In this document: in pieces, positions 23,136 through 35,060 of the stretch
How positions within the stretch are numbered: the stretch's first letter is position 1
Layout: each line of letters opens with the position of its first letter
Source: Apostichopus japonicus
Taxonomy: Eukaryota > Echinodermata > Holothuroidea > Aspidochirotida > Stichopodidae
Reading direction: 5' to 3'
Assembly: GCF_037975245.1 (NCBI RefSeq)
Contig: NC_092564.1
Coordinates: 28,938,984-29,002,983 of the forward strand
Length of the DNA: 64,000 bases
Made by a program: the position numbers and the translations under genes
The notes under the pieces: generated by a model
What the model was told of the DNA's origin: nothing
Database searches by the model: none
Seen by the model: only the letters and a program-made list of their open reading frames with translations

Positions 23136-23978
23136 CTAAATTTACACTATTATTATAACGGTGACGGTAAAGTTTACATGCGTCCTCTTCGCTGCTAGGT
23201 GATTATCACGTCTTATTTAAGATTTAAGAAACGACTGTTTCAAACATCTCACTAATTCTTTCGGCGATTATTCATTGAGCACATAACTTACAGTATAGGA
23301 TACACACTTCGCCTGTGGTTATTCCAGGCCGTTTCGAAGGAAAGATGATTTTTGTCATAATTAATACTACTTAGGCTAGGCCTAGGCCTATCTAAGTTTA
23401 CACGTAGGAGACGCTTATCCTCTATTTGGACTGGTGGTTACATTTTCGAAAGGTTATTTATACATTACATTGCATACTACAATTTATTTTTCCCGTTTTT
23501 TGCAACCCTAACACCTGCAATTAAATTGATATCATATTTTTGGTAATTCACCCAGAGAACTCTGAATTGTGTCATAAAACATGGCTTCAAATGGCGAACA
23601 ACCATTTCACGTTAAAATATAACTATGCTAGGCCTGATTGGTGCAAAAATTATGATATTCTTTTAGCATGTTTGGTTGGTTGTAAAAACTCATCCCCCAA
23701 AACTGAAGCAATTGCTTATATGGTACATTATAATCAGTTGTATGCTTGAGCAAAGTTGTATGTGCATGAACAAAGTTGTTTGTTATAGGCCCCAGTTTGT
23801 TTGTCGTTTTGTTTACCCAATTGTCATAACAAATTTATATGAAAAATATAAACTTTCCACCTTTTATGGCCCTGCCTATCACAGAAGTTAACAAGCATAA
23901 CCAAATCGTATCACTTAAGCTGACAGAAATAGTCTTGTCTGCATGGATTTGACGCACAATATAAAGATACAATTAATG

Positions 23979-24645
23979 GGGACAAACTAAAACTAATGAC
24001 AGCGAATGACAATTGACTTTGTACAGGGTTAATTATCATTCCCGAATAACAGCGAATGACAGCGAATGACAACGAATGACAACGAAGGACGGTGGTGAGA
24101 AGAGATAAAATGATTAACGGAGTAAATGCGGTTATTGGTTTTCTGCGCAAAAATGATTTGAGGCAATTCGCATGTTACCTGGTTGCAGGGTTTTGATGTA
24201 ATTTACGGATAGAAACCACAGGGAAAGTTTTTGTGTGAGAATGCCCCCCCCCCTTCCCTACGCCACTGTTACAGAGTAGCTCCATAACTGGCGCAAATTT
24301 TCTCCTGTTCCAGTCCCTTTTGCACCCCCCCCCCCTTAAAAAAAAAAAATTGAAATTGTTAGTTTCTAACAATTATAATATCGGAAAAATGACGTTAAAT
24401 TTACTTTTTAAAATCAGACTTACAATTTCGCTTACTTAGCTTTACTTTACTAGATCTGTAAGCCACAGACTTCGCGTCCACTCGGTTTGCATGGTTTTAA
24501 TATACCCACGAAGTCTGAACTGTGATATCCGGTTGAAGCAAATGTCTGTGCTGTCATTCATTTAGTCAAAGCAATTTTTTAGTGTGTACAACATATTGTC
24601 ATTCGCTATGTGTAACGCAATTGTCATTCGTTTTAGTAACACCCC
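23979..24645. mobile_element. MITE with perfect 8-bp duplication AATTAATG
   Basis: AATTAATG stands at 23971-23978 and again at 24646-24653. The ends GGGACAAACTAAAAC and, inverted, GGGGTGTTACTAAAAC are terminal inverted repeats, each followed by several GCGAATGACA/CGAATGACAA units (24001-24085, and inverted at 24595-24630). The subterminal repeats and 8-bp duplication fit a hAT-type non-autonomous element. Inside, CCCCTTCCCTACGCCACTG ending at 24268 looks like the right end of a second, nested hAT-like element whose left end I could not place. Confidence 0.8.
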
Positions 24646-24749
24646 AATTAATGGAATATAGCCTAGCCTTCTTCTATAGGTAAGTACTGTCATACTGAAT
24701 TAATAATGTCTGTAACAAATTTGTGGTTGGTGGGATATTGAAGGCCTCA

Positions 24750-24993
24750 TGTGGCAACTACCATTTCTGCAGCCTTTTTTTTCGATCATGAATTTTCTTA
24801 TCTCTTTGAAGGTGCACATCTTGGCAGAGACAAAACTAGACAGAAGATTATGTCTAGATTTTATTGGAAAAGTATCAACATGGACGTAGCCAAGTATGTG
24901 CAACATTGCAAGATGTGCCAGGGGGGTCAAATGTCATTGTCCTGTCCACTAACAAGTCTCCATAGAATTCCTGTGACTGGATTATGGAAACAG
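24750..24993 (+). CDS. Integrase zinc-binding (HHCC) exon, KRBA2/Ginger type
   Basis: Reads GAHLGRDKTRQKIMSRFYW, then KSINMDVAKYVQHCKMCQ, the H2C2 zinc-binding domain of retroviral-type integrases. It ends GLWKQ at donor CAG|GTAAAT (phase 0). In the family the next residues begin the catalytic core, so the donor sits at a natural boundary. The exon may begin at the acceptor CTCTTTGAAG|GTGCAC (24812); the open frame extends upstream to 24750 and may include a first histidine (DHE). Ty3/gypsy integrases are not normally split by introns. GPY/F integrases of Ginger DNA transposons and domesticated relatives (GIN1, KRBA2) can be. The first core Asp exon was not found downstream. Confidence 0.7.
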
Positions 24994-25969
24994 GTAAATT
25001 CTCTAGTTGTTTCAATTGTACTGGTTGTCCACAGCATGCAGTAAAGCTCAAGTTTATTTAAAGTCACTTTGTCTGGACAAATGAAATTTAAGTATAAAGG
25101 TAGTCTGTATGGGGTACACCCCTCAGTCCGACAAGTTTTCAGTCCGACAAGTTTCAGTCCGAAAATAAAATACACGTTTTCAGTCCTATATTTTCAGTCT
25201 ATATAGGCCCTAAATTCTGGCTACTGTAATTGCTAGAAGTTTTCAAAAAGTACTTTCCTACAGGTTTTTAACCCTTCAAATTGTGGTCAGACATTGTAAA
25301 TGAACCCACAAGATGATTGATAACCCTAGTGAGGTAAATATCCTCCAGGGTGGAAATAAAAATAGTTTAATAAATTTGACCAAAGTGACCATATTTGAAT
25401 ATCTGGCATATTTGGGGCCAAGACAATTGCATTTGGGTCATACAGAGGATGTTTTGAACCATTGGATCCTGGTTTAGGAAATGTTTGCTTGACGTTAATA
25501 CAGACTGGCATATCACACATAAATCAAGTGAGAACCATCCTGCAAAAAGCATTAAACTTCTGGTATACCCTAACTTACTCTAATTTGATAAATTTCTTTT
25601 ATTTAATTGAATTAATATGTCACAAATGTGGTATTGGCTCGTATGGTTAAAACTTTTCAGTTTTTGTAGTAAACTGTGCGATACATATGCAATGCCTAAA
25701 ACATGACTTGCAAGCTTCAATAAAAGAAGTTCAGCCAGTTAGCCCATAAACATGTAATTGTCACAATAAAAGATCATCCAATTAACTCAATGCCTGAACA
25801 TACTTCAGTTTTGCCCTAACAGTCTGCACTCAACTAGCATGGTGAACATTAATTATTTCTGTAGTGGAGCTTAAACATTTCCTTTCAAGATGAGAATTTA
25901 TTTTATGTATGACTTTCAGTGTGGCATTCACTACCTATAATATTGCTTTCAACTTTGCATATTGCACAG

Positions 25970-26260
25970 ATTCGGTTGCACTGATATTTTTAATATCTGA
26001 CCAAGGAGGGAGTTTGTGAATGAAGTCAACAGAAGACTCCTTCACAGGTTCCAAATAGAGCACAGGGTCGCCTCTGCTTATCATCCACAAACGAATGGTT
26101 TGGTTGAGCTTTTCAACCAAACTGTAAAGAATGCCCTGAGCAAGGTAGTAAATGAAGATGGAACTAATTGGGATGACCATCTGCAAGATGTACTTTTTGG
26201 GTACAGAGTCTCTGTACATGCTTCAACAGGATACTCCCCGTTTTTTGTAATGTATGGAAG
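25970..26260 (+). pseudogene. Integrase catalytic core exon, frameshifted
   Basis: Reads DSVALIFLISDQGG up to 26010, then one base out of frame EFVNEVNRRLLHRFQIEHRV and ASAYHPQTNGLVELFNQTVK, ending FFVMYGR at donor AAG|GTAAAT. The second catalytic Asp (SDQG) and the Glu (NGLVELFNQ) of the DDE triad are both present. The segment that normally lies between ESVA and SDQG is about 15 residues short. The one-base break near 26008 removes the G-R-E-F junction of the family. It could be a decayed gene or a base error. The exon follows the HHCC exon by about 1 kb and precedes the GPY/F exon on the same strand. Confidence 0.7.
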
Positions 26261-26829
26261 GTAAATATATCGAACTTCATTTTTAATATATAACACCTAT
26301 TTTTTGGGTATTGCACATGATCGGACAAAGATAGGACTGAAGAAGCTACCTTAAATTCCTGACTATATGCTCCATAATGTGTAAAATGAAGACAGTTGTC
26401 TGAACAATATGGAGACATATTTGGGCAAACATCACCTCTTCTTTGGTTATAATGGGGATGTGTGGGAGGGGATGACTAGATGACAAAGATAATGCAGTTT
26501 GGAATTAAGTGAGTTCCTGTCATTGACATGAAAGATGCCAATAAGATTTATGTAGTCCTATAGAATGTGAAATGCATGTAAACTTTTCCTCATGCTAATC
26601 TGTCTTAAAATATGTGAAAAGGTAGGCATTATTATACCAGATTCATCAAATTTCCTTACACACAAGTTCTTGCCATGTACTGACCCTGTAGGCCTCTATG
26701 TAAATAGTGAAATGAAGTCCTGTACTGGCATTCTTTGCAGGTGCCGAGCTCCTTCAGTGCTGTATAAATAGGTCATAGTTTATTAAACATGTGCTGTCAA
26801 TGTTGCAGTATTTGAGGCATATCATAGTG

Positions 26830-27160
26830 CAGGGGTTCCTCTAACTGGGGTACATGAACCCTCCGGGGGTGCGTGAGTCCATCCCAGCTAGGGGGTTCAT
26901 GAGACGTTTCTGAAAGTCAAAACTAGAGTACTTTTTGTTGAACTAAAGTCTGATATATCGTATAAGTTAGTAATGTACAAAAGTACATACCTATCGACAA
27001 CCTCTACAATATTACACTATGAACTTGATCTTGTACGAAGCACTGTTATACGTATTATAGTATAATAATGACTCAGGTCGTGTCTCGAAAAGCTGGGGGT
27101 TCGTGGACAACTCTGACATCAACAGGGGCTTTGTGGTGGGATAAAGTGAGGGAAACCCTG
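26830..27160. mobile_element. hAT-type MITE with perfect 8-bp duplication TCATAGTG
   Basis: TCATAGTG at 26822-26829 is repeated at 27161-27168. The ends are CAGGGGTTCCTC and, inverted, CAGGGTTTCCCTC, the classical CAGGG start of hAT elements. The 331-bp body has no open frame of note. It is inserted in the presumed intron after the integrase core exon. Confidence 0.9.
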
Positions 27161-28312
27161 TCATAGTGTTATGCATCCATCAACACAATCCTTAAATGGC
27201 ACCTGTGACAATTGAAATGATATGAAAGAGTGAAATGCTTTGTATGAATTCACACGGGCACACTGCCATGTTAGCTGGACAAAGAGTGCCTAGGGATGTA
27301 CCCACAAGCTCAGTTATTGTTTTTTTATCTACCATTTATGTCTATAGGCTGTGCTACTGTATACAATTTTTAAAAACAACCATGCATGATGCATACAACT
27401 TAAAGCAATCTAAACCATTTGGCTGACTTAAGCTGTTAGGGATTAGGTGAAAATACAATTGTTCTTACATATATCCTGGCCTTTATCATCAGCTGTCACT
27501 GGTATTGGAATTTGTTTGGAGTGAAAAACTCTGAAAGTGCAGTATCAGAGAGTATAAATATGGACGTCAACATTATTTTCAGTTTCTTTTAACTGCACAT
27601 TACACAATGAGGTCATGCAGTTATTAGATGCCTAAACATTGCCTATATATACAAACAGGTTGATCTAGAGCTTGATATGGATTGAAAGTTATTACCTGTG
27701 CATCTCATCATGAAAGTTCCGCTCTTAGGAATTCGCCCCAAATTTAACACTGCCAACACTTAAATAAAACTCAACGGCTCATTGATCTGCATGAAACCAA
27801 TTAATAACAGGTTTTGTTTGTCATCCCCAACACCGACTCAAGTTTCAATTGTAGGTGCAAGCGTTTACTCAAGGCCATTGCAGATCAGTTTTGTAATCAC
27901 AGAAACTGTGTTTGTAAATCATGCTGTAAATTTAGGCAAAACTGCAGATCTTTATGGCATTCCTAAAAATGATAGTTTGTCAATGCAAGAGATTAAAAAA
28001 TTGTGTGATACAGTTTTGAATTTGAATGAAGCTATTGACATCTTGTACGCAGTTTTGTATTTAAGTACTATCATCCTGGTGTCAAGCAAATATACCTGAT
28101 GACAAGCAGGTGTTGTCTGGTTAAGTATAATCTGCTTCTGTGTGATTGGAACAAAAATCATATCATACATCTCCTAAATAGTAACTCCCAGGCTAGAAAT
28201 TTATATTACTCATACATGTATGTAACTAAAGCATGATAATACTTAAGATGTGCATAATAAGGATGCTTTGTGTTTTATGTTTCAAATGTCAGTGCTCTCC
28301 ATACATTTATAG

Positions 28313-28495
28313 AGAAACCAAAGCTTCCATGCAACTATGCAGCTACTACAGATGGCCCAAGTGAAGCTGCACCACATGCCAGTGAGGCCACCCCTGAGGA
28401 CATGGCAGCAAATTTACAAGAGTGGAGGTTCACAAAACTCTAATGAAGATCATCCAGAAACCTCAGGAGGGGCAGAAGAGGAATAACGATGAGAT
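28313..28495 (+). pseudogene. Integrase linker exon (after the core)
   Basis: The acceptor CATTTATAG begins a stretch reading KPKLPCNYAATTDGPSEAAP, then HASEATPEDMAANLQEW. After a stop at 28441-28443 it continues one frame over as MKIIQKPQEGQKRNNDEM up to donor GAT|GTAAGC. In GPY/F integrases the core exon ends MYGR and is followed by RxPxLPV, an acidic spacer and then KAQEKQKRxYDxRH, so the order of motifs fits. The phases with the flanking exons do not match exactly and there is an internal break, so I treat it as a degraded or mis-sequenced exon. Confidence 0.45.
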
Positions 28496-29201
28496 GTAAG
28501 CAAAAGGCAAGTATTCTGCAATTAACTTTAATTATTTGTTGTCACCCCGACCCAGAAGGGATGATTGATTTCCATGTAACTAACATATAACTCTTTTATT
28601 AGTCTGGAGAATATCGGTAGTGTGGATACACATTTTCTTGACTACTGATATTTCTTTTAGGAATGATTGTATGCCAAACAATGCATTAGTGTTGAAATTC
28701 TCAACTAAAAAGTGAATTAAGAGTTTGTAGCAATTGAAACAGCATTGCTTTGTATAATGATCTCCTCAATATACCTGCCTAAAAACTATTTCAGTTAAAA
28801 GTAAAATGTTGAATTGCAAAGGGTTGAAGCAATGGAGGTTAAATGTTCCTTTTTTAAATGCATCACTCCTATGATATTACCCTTTAGTTTCCCTTTAGAC
28901 AGCTGCTATGGGACGGTAACTGTCATTACTATGACGTGAATGCTCTTTGGCAGTTAGCTGGTTAGGTCATTGCAGAATATAGTTGTTGATAATTTTCACT
29001 GAATGTTTGTTGAGTGTACCATTTTGCAAAGTGAAGTAAGATGGAAGCCATCATTATCTACTGTGAATCATGTTGTATCCATGATGTAGCTTTGCCTGAG
29101 TTATGTGAGTCACTAATTATACATGTTCTTTGCAGCCCTATCTCACCACACAGCAAAAAAAAATTCTTTTATTGAATTGAATTTTGTAAAAAACATTTTA
29201 G

Positions 29202-29436
29202 AATAACTTGTTCTCCAAAAACTTCCCACAGCATTTTAATATTGGAGATGCAGTCATGCTGAAGAATGGGCGTAAGGAAGGACGAAAAGGGGCTAAACTG
29301 AAGAAATGGTGGAATGGGCCATACACAGTCCATGAAGTTCCCCCAAAAGGGCTATATAGGCTACAAAATAAAAATGGGGAAGTAATGAAGAAAAAGGCTA
29401 ATAGCATCCATCTCAAGGAATTCTTCAAGGAGAATG
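29202..29436 (+). CDS. Integrase C-terminal GPY/F exon
   Basis: The acceptor ACATTTTAG is followed by HFNIGDAVMLKNGRKEGRKG, AKLKKWWNGPYTVHEV, then KGLYRLQNKNGEVMKKKA and NSIHLKEFF. This is the GPY/F domain (W-x-GPY-T-V) that binds DNA and multimerises in integrases of chromoviruses, Ginger elements and their domesticated descendants. The sequence is undamaged over 75 codons. A donor ATG|GTAATT lies at 29436; reading on gives a stop at 29451-29453. The intactness of this exon contrasts with the broken core exon. Confidence 0.75.
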
Positions 29437-29453
29437 GTAATTTATTTCAGTAA

Positions 29454-31350
29454 TTAGAAGCTATCTGTACATTGTGTTGTCATCTGCTGTGACTAAATTT
29501 GATCATGTGTTTTGTTTAAATGGTACAGAAATGCTTACACATGCAAGGTCACAGGCTATAGTGCAGTAAACATATTTAAACAGCCAACATTTACTCAAAA
29601 CATGCTAATGTGATATTTGAACAAAACAGGTTAATATTTTGTTCTAGTTATTTTAATCAAGATACATTTTGCATCCCTAGTCTTAAACCAATACACAAAG
29701 GACAAGGGATTATACAAATGCAAAGCTCTAGGTGTTGTTTGCCACTGGGACTGCATTGAATGTAAATGTTTGCTCATATACAAAATCAACAGTAAATATG
29801 AACAAAAAGTGCTCTCCGTTTAATGGAATTCAGATTATTCATTCTATGGCCCCTTTCATATCTCATCTAGAACAAGCTTGTTCATCCAGAGGTAAAACAG
29901 TAAGTAGATGCCTGCTGTTTGAATGTATGTAAGGCATGCCTTCAGAACAACTAATTAACATGAATTTGTTTTTCCAAGCAGTGTTCATCCCACATTATAG
30001 TTGTTGATGCATGATTTCTAATTTGCACATTGACAAAACAGGTATGTTATTCATTCAGAAACAGTCAAATGAAGTATGATTACATCTAAACTTTAAAAAA
30101 ATCATACTACATGCAGACAAGGCAAGTAGATTTAACTGTAGTGAAACATCTCTTAGTGCCTATTCCCTTCACATCATTAAATTAGTAATCATCTTTAAGT
30201 GACAGTTGTGCTTTTTTCTTGTAAATATATTTCAGTAGTTATAAATGTTACATCATCTCTTACCTCCTCATAATGCAATTTGACTCAATGTATCATCGTT
30301 TTTTGCCAAGTGAAGTCTAACACACTCTTAAACAGTTTAACAACATAATCACTTGATGTCAGTCTGTTACATATCAACTCCTTCTACCTCCACATTAGTT
30401 TACTTGTCTGTGTTATTCTTTCAACAACCACCCTATTGTAATAGAATAACTGTGGAATAAATTTCTCTTTCTCCATCTACTCAGGGATGCATTACCTGAC
30501 TCTGACCCCAGTCTCATTCTGTCACATATACTTGACACTGAGATGCAAACATTTGGCATTCTCCATATGCCCCTGATCATTTTCTATTTATGCTTTACTC
30601 TTTTCATAATCTTCCTCTCATTCATCCCCTCCCAGTGATGTAGTACCCACAAAGAACTTTTTGGTACTGGTTATACTGAGTTCATGTAATTCGTACAAAC
30701 AATCATTCTGTCAGGCTGTAAAAGCTGCTGCTTTTAATATAATTTTGGGTCCAAACCAATTTTTCTGTTAAACCCAGTTTCAGTTATCATTACGTGACAC
30801 CTTCACAGAAACTATGAGTTTTCTGTGACACGTACAAAACATTGAATATTATGTTTATTGAGTTTTCAAGTTCCAAAAACGGACATGTTGGCATTACCAA
30901 CAATGTGAAGAACTGAGCTAATTAACTTTCAAATGATGTTCACAGATCCACCTGTTGAATGCCCAAAAGATTTCAGTGTTTTAACATGTGACATGTTATT
31001 TAAGCTGGCAAACACTCTTTCTGTACTAAACAAAGTTTTATGACAAAGGCTTTCCATCCAGCAGTTATTTGAGACCTTATGAATGTGGAAAGATGGAGAT
31101 GCTGGATAATGCTGCTAAAGTTACAACTGTTTGAGAATGTTTATGGTTTGATGTAGCATAGCAGACCAACATTTTTTGAGTTTTTACTTGATAGTACTGT
31201 ATCTCAATCAAGCGATATAAAGTTGCTGCAGTGTAGTCTATATATGCTCATTAACTCCACATGTCATGTCGCTTCAGGGCGGCAATCCAAGCTGAGCGAG
31301 TCACATCCCCATATTTAAGTATAATTTCTATTTCTTGTAAATGTGTTTAG
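29454..31350. other. Intronic or intergenic stretch, nothing recognised
   Basis: About 1.9 kb of AT-rich DNA with only short open frames and no motif, repeat boundary or RNA gene that I can support. Confidence 0.5.
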
Positions 31351-31453
31351 TTTCTTATTTCTCGAGGAGTATCAAGCAAAGGCCTCATCTGGAATGGGTC
31401 TTGATGATGCACCGAATGAAAGAGAAGCGGATGAGGGGGCAGCAGTGATCAGT
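31351..31453 (+). CDS. Candidate acidic linker exon
   Basis: Between TGTGTTTAG and a strong donor AGT|GTGAGT, one frame is open and reads EEYQAKASSGMGLDDAPNER then EADEGAAVIS. It is on the same strand as the integrase exons before it and the USP-like exons after it, and could belong to either. There is no recognisable domain, and it is short, so it rests on the splice signals and amino-acid composition only. Confidence 0.3.
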
Positions 31454-31640
31454 GTGAGTAATATTGTACACCAATGTCTTGCCCATGAGACTGTTTAAAA
31501 TGATACGTATTGGGCTATGTAAATTTTCAATCCACATTCCTTTGGTTTGGATGACAATCGTAATTACATTTGCAGTTGTGCAGGCTTGTGTGGAATTATA
31601 TTTGTTTTTAATGTGTGTTTGTGATGCCCATATTCTAAAA

Positions 31641-33508
31641 TTATAGAAGGCAAGCTTGGAAAGATGTATCATAGTATCGCCTGTTCCCTCTAAAGGTACG
31701 GAGTCTGCGGTGCGATGGCAAGAAATTGAAATATGCATTGGCAGGGTGATCAGAATCGCTCAAAATGAGCTGCGTTCTACGAAGGGACCTGTCTATGTAG
31801 AGCGACTCCAGGGAAGGGAGATCAACGCCAATTATCTTTTCAGCTGACCTGACCACTGCAGATAATCTGCGGATATCATCTTGCATGGCCCGGCCAAACC
31901 AGACAATAATCGATGACATCAGGATACTCTCGACTATTGCACGATAGAAATTGGTAAGTATACATTGATTGAATCCATACGATCTCAACTTCCGCAAAAA
32001 ATAGAGACGTTGCCTAGCTTTCTTCAAGATTTCCGTACAGTTTACAGACCATGTGATATTATCGGTAATATGAGTACCAAGAAATCTAAAACTTGACACC
32101 TGCTCGACGATGTCTCCTCCGATACGTAGTGGTTGCATATCTGGCTTCTTCCTCCGAAAGTCAAAAATCATCTCTTTAGTCTTGGAAACATTAAGGAGTA
32201 GGTTGTTCTCATTACACCAATGTATGAGAGATTCAACCTGTACACGGTAAGTCGACTCATCATTGTGCGATATGAGGCCAGTGAGGGTTGTATCATCAGC
32301 AAACTTGGTCACGAGACAATTCGGGCTGTATACCTTACAATCATACGTAAAAAGTGAATAAAGTTTCGGTGAGAGAGGGCAACCCTGTGGTGTACCAGTA
32401 CTCAATGTTAACACGGAAGAAACATTATTACCAATTCTAACAACCTGAGGACGATTCACAAGAAAATCTAAAATCCAATTACAAATAAAAACCGGGAGCT
32501 TGAGGTCATTGATGAGCTTAGAATGCAGTTTAAATGGGATAATAGTATTAAAAGCCGAGCTATAATCTACAAATAAAACTCTAGCATATGAATTCTTGTT
32601 CTCAAGATGCTGTAAAATTTCATGAATGTTAATAGATATTGCATCGTCCACACTTCTATTTGATCTATAGGCGAATTGGCAAGGTTCAAGGTCAGATGGC
32701 AATTTAGAGCATTAATACTTCAATACATGTTTCTCAAAAGATTTCATAATAACAGAAGTCAGTGCCACAGGTCTATAGTCCTTCAGACTGGAAGCAGAAT
32801 TGTTCTTAGGAACCGGGATAATGGTTGCTTCCTTCAAACTGTTAGGAACTTTCTGCAACCTCAACGACCAGTTATAGATGTCAGTGAAAACAGTCGCGAG
32901 TGGATCACTACAGCGCCCCAACAGTCTTGGGGGGATACCATCAGGGCCGGCAGCTTTCCGTTCCTTTAGACCCTTGAACGCTCGTCTCACATCGTGTTCA
33001 GTGATCTCAAATGGTGGCAGTACATCGTCGCATGGCACGGGTATCGGACACTGGTATTCTGGCGGTCAAATCTGGTGTAGAACTCATTCAGCTGGTCGGG
33101 CAATGTGACATCATCGGTGTCAGCGGTTTTCGCGGGACCTTTGTATTGTGTGATCAGGCTCAAGTTCGACCTGAGAGCTCTAGCGTCGCCCAATTCGAAC
33201 TTCTCCTCAACCTTGTCCCGGTACGCCTTCTTCGAGTCCCGGATAGCTTTCTTCAAATTTGATCTGGCCTGCCGGTAGGATTCGGGATCGGTGTTCCGAG
33301 AACGATACGCAGCGTCCTTGGCGACGAGCTTGGACCGAATGGACTCATCAAACCATGGTTTACTGTTCAGATATGACGTCACCGTTTTTGTAGGTAAACA
33401 CTGTTCTTGACAAAAGCGTAAATACTCTGTCACGGCGACAGTGAATTCATCCAGATTATCGTTACTCTTGAAAACATCCCAGTCAGTCCTATCGAAACAA
33501 TCAACCAA
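31641..33508 (-). pseudogene. LINE reverse transcriptase domain
   Basis: Three overlapping - strand open stretches (33508-32987, 33038-32712, 32702-31641) give the RT in order. KAIRDSKKAYRDKVEEKFEL precedes GLKERKAAGPDGIPPRLL, the fingers motif. Next come [35 protein letters not shown] with the first catalytic Asp, [18 protein letters not shown], and the intact catalytic FADDTTL (near 32310), followed by the thumb with KFLG-like [11 protein letters not shown]. The breaks lie at about 33035 and 32705. The conserved residues are intact, which speaks for recent decay. Confidence 0.85.
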
Positions 33509-33559
33509 CTGATCGACCGAAGACTGGGGCCAAAGGATTACCTCCTTCTTGATCGGTTT

Positions 33560-34554
33560 AGATTGCTTGAGTTCTTGTTTGTAGGCCGGTATGAGCAGGA
33601 CTACCGAATGATCCGATTTACCAAGACTGGGGCGTTCGACAGATTTTTAGGCTGATTTAACCTTGGAGTAACAATTGTCCAGAGTTCTCCTCCTGCGAGT
33701 CGGACAAGTAACTTGTTGTTTAAAGTTAGGGAGTACGGTCCTCAAATTAGCTTTGTTGAAATCCCCGGCAACAATTGTGAAAGAGTATCCGGATCTAAAT
33801 TCTCGGCTTTTGTAATGACGTTTGCGAGATCAGTAAGTGCCACCGTTGAATTGGCCCCTGGATGAATATAAACAGACGTCAAGGTCACCGATGAGAATGC
33901 CCGAGGTAGGTATAATAGCCAACATTTGATAGTCAAATGCTCAAGATCCATGGTACAGCCTCTCGAAATAGTCTTAACATCTGTGCACCATTGATTATTG
34001 ATCATGAAACACACACCACCTCCCTGGAACTTCCCGGTAGCGGCCTGATCCCTATCATTACGATAAATAGAGAATCCAAGTAGTTGTACAATAGTGTCTG
34101 GGTGGGTGGGAGTCGACCATGTTTCCGTGAAACAAAAGACGTTACAGTACATATAGTCTCTCATCGTTTGAATGCGGCAGAAAAGTTCATCAGCTTTATT
34201 ATGCAAGCTCCGGACGTTCGCCAAGATCATACCAGGTACCGGTGTTCTGTTCCAGCGGCGTCGTGATTTAACTAGAAGACCCCCTCTCTTACCTTGCTTA
34301 CGGTTTCTGCGGCATATAGGCCTAGGCTTGTTAGGCTGGGCCGTCGGCAGGTCTCGAACACACCCTCCATTTGTTAAGTCAGCAAAAATATCAGGCTCCA
34401 AACGGTTGAGATTACCTTGAACATCAGGTCTAAGTAGAAGCAGTTCCTCCCTTGAGTATCGTAACAGTAAACAGTTCACAGATGTTAGTAGAAGGAGAAA
34501 AATCATTACAATTTTCGGAGCTCGAGCGAACACGTCACCATTGACCGGCGCCAT
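33560..34554 (-). pseudogene. LINE APE endonuclease domain
   Basis: From 34554 it reads MAPVNGDVFARAPKIVMIF, a hydrophobic stretch. After an RRNRKQGKR basic patch the nuclease begins with MILANVRSLHNKADEL (the Asn motif) and FCFTETWSTPTHPD (the Glu motif), then GGGVCFMIN. Near 33792 the frame shifts by one base. In the next frame the conserved VAGDFN, a TRRRRTLDNCY stretch and GKSDHSVV (the catalytic Asp-His) follow, interrupted by one in-frame stop near 33647. The order N, E, GDFN, SDH matches APE-type LINE endonucleases, which nick target DNA. Confidence 0.8.
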
Positions 34555-34599
34555 ATTGTTTCAATTGAGAATAAGAAGCCTGTTGTTTGTGGTCTAGGT

Positions 34600-35060
34600 C
34601 AAAGGTCATTTAAGGTCAAATTATAAAAAAAAACATGATGATATCTCAAGAAGAGTGTTTTAGGTTGAGGTCAGCTTATGTCATGTGGGATCATACATAG
34701 ATCAGATTGTGAAAGAAATGTATCTCAAGAATGGAAGCTTGGACCAATCTAATATTTGGTATGGAAGGGTATTATATTGAGTTCAAGAAGGCTGCAGTTG
34801 TTTCTGCGTGACAGTGATCAAAGTCCATAACAGGGTCCAAATTGTGAAAAATTTGTTAAACATGGTATCTCGTGAAGGGGAGATGGTCAAATCACATGTT
34901 TGGTATGTTGGTGAAACACATTGATTGAGTACAAGGAGCTTATTTTAATGTAAGTCAAAGGGTCAATTCAACAAGAGGAAGCTTTTAGAGATGTCATATA
35001 TACATTTGTATCAATTGGGCACAAGAAGTTGAGCATCCCACAGTGTCCCACATTTTGAAT
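34600..35060. repeat. Degenerate tandem TATCTCAAGAA repeat, locus 1
   Basis: Phrases of the kind GATATCTCAAGAA...TTGGACCAATCTAATATTTGGTATG...ATTGAGTACAAG recur near 34640, 34724 and 34866 at a spacing of about 85-140 bases. They are related to the array at 41015-41345. Confidence 0.5.

Larger units (their letters stand above)
31641..34554 (-). mobile_element. Near-full-length L2-like LINE
   Basis: A - strand non-LTR retrotransposon of about 2.9 kb. From 34554 downward it has a start ATG, an N-terminal segment with a basic stretch, an APE-type endonuclease, and a reverse transcriptase ending in CLL-stop at 31641. The RT phrases [13 protein letters not shown] and [14 protein letters not shown] are characteristic of the L2/Jockey-group LINEs of fish and marine invertebrates. 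There is no separate ORF1 and no obvious 3' tail or target duplication. Two to four small breaks interrupt the frame, so the copy is young but probably inactive. Confidence 0.85.

Noticed and set aside
27782-28099. 105-codon open frame on the + strand in the integrase locus
   Set aside because: No recognisable domain and no matching splice phases with the integrase exons; AT-rich chance openness is likely.
31385-31738. 117-codon open frame on the - strand next to the LINE
   Set aside because: It runs from the LINE 3' region into flanking DNA, opposite to the candidate + strand acidic exon, and has no motif.
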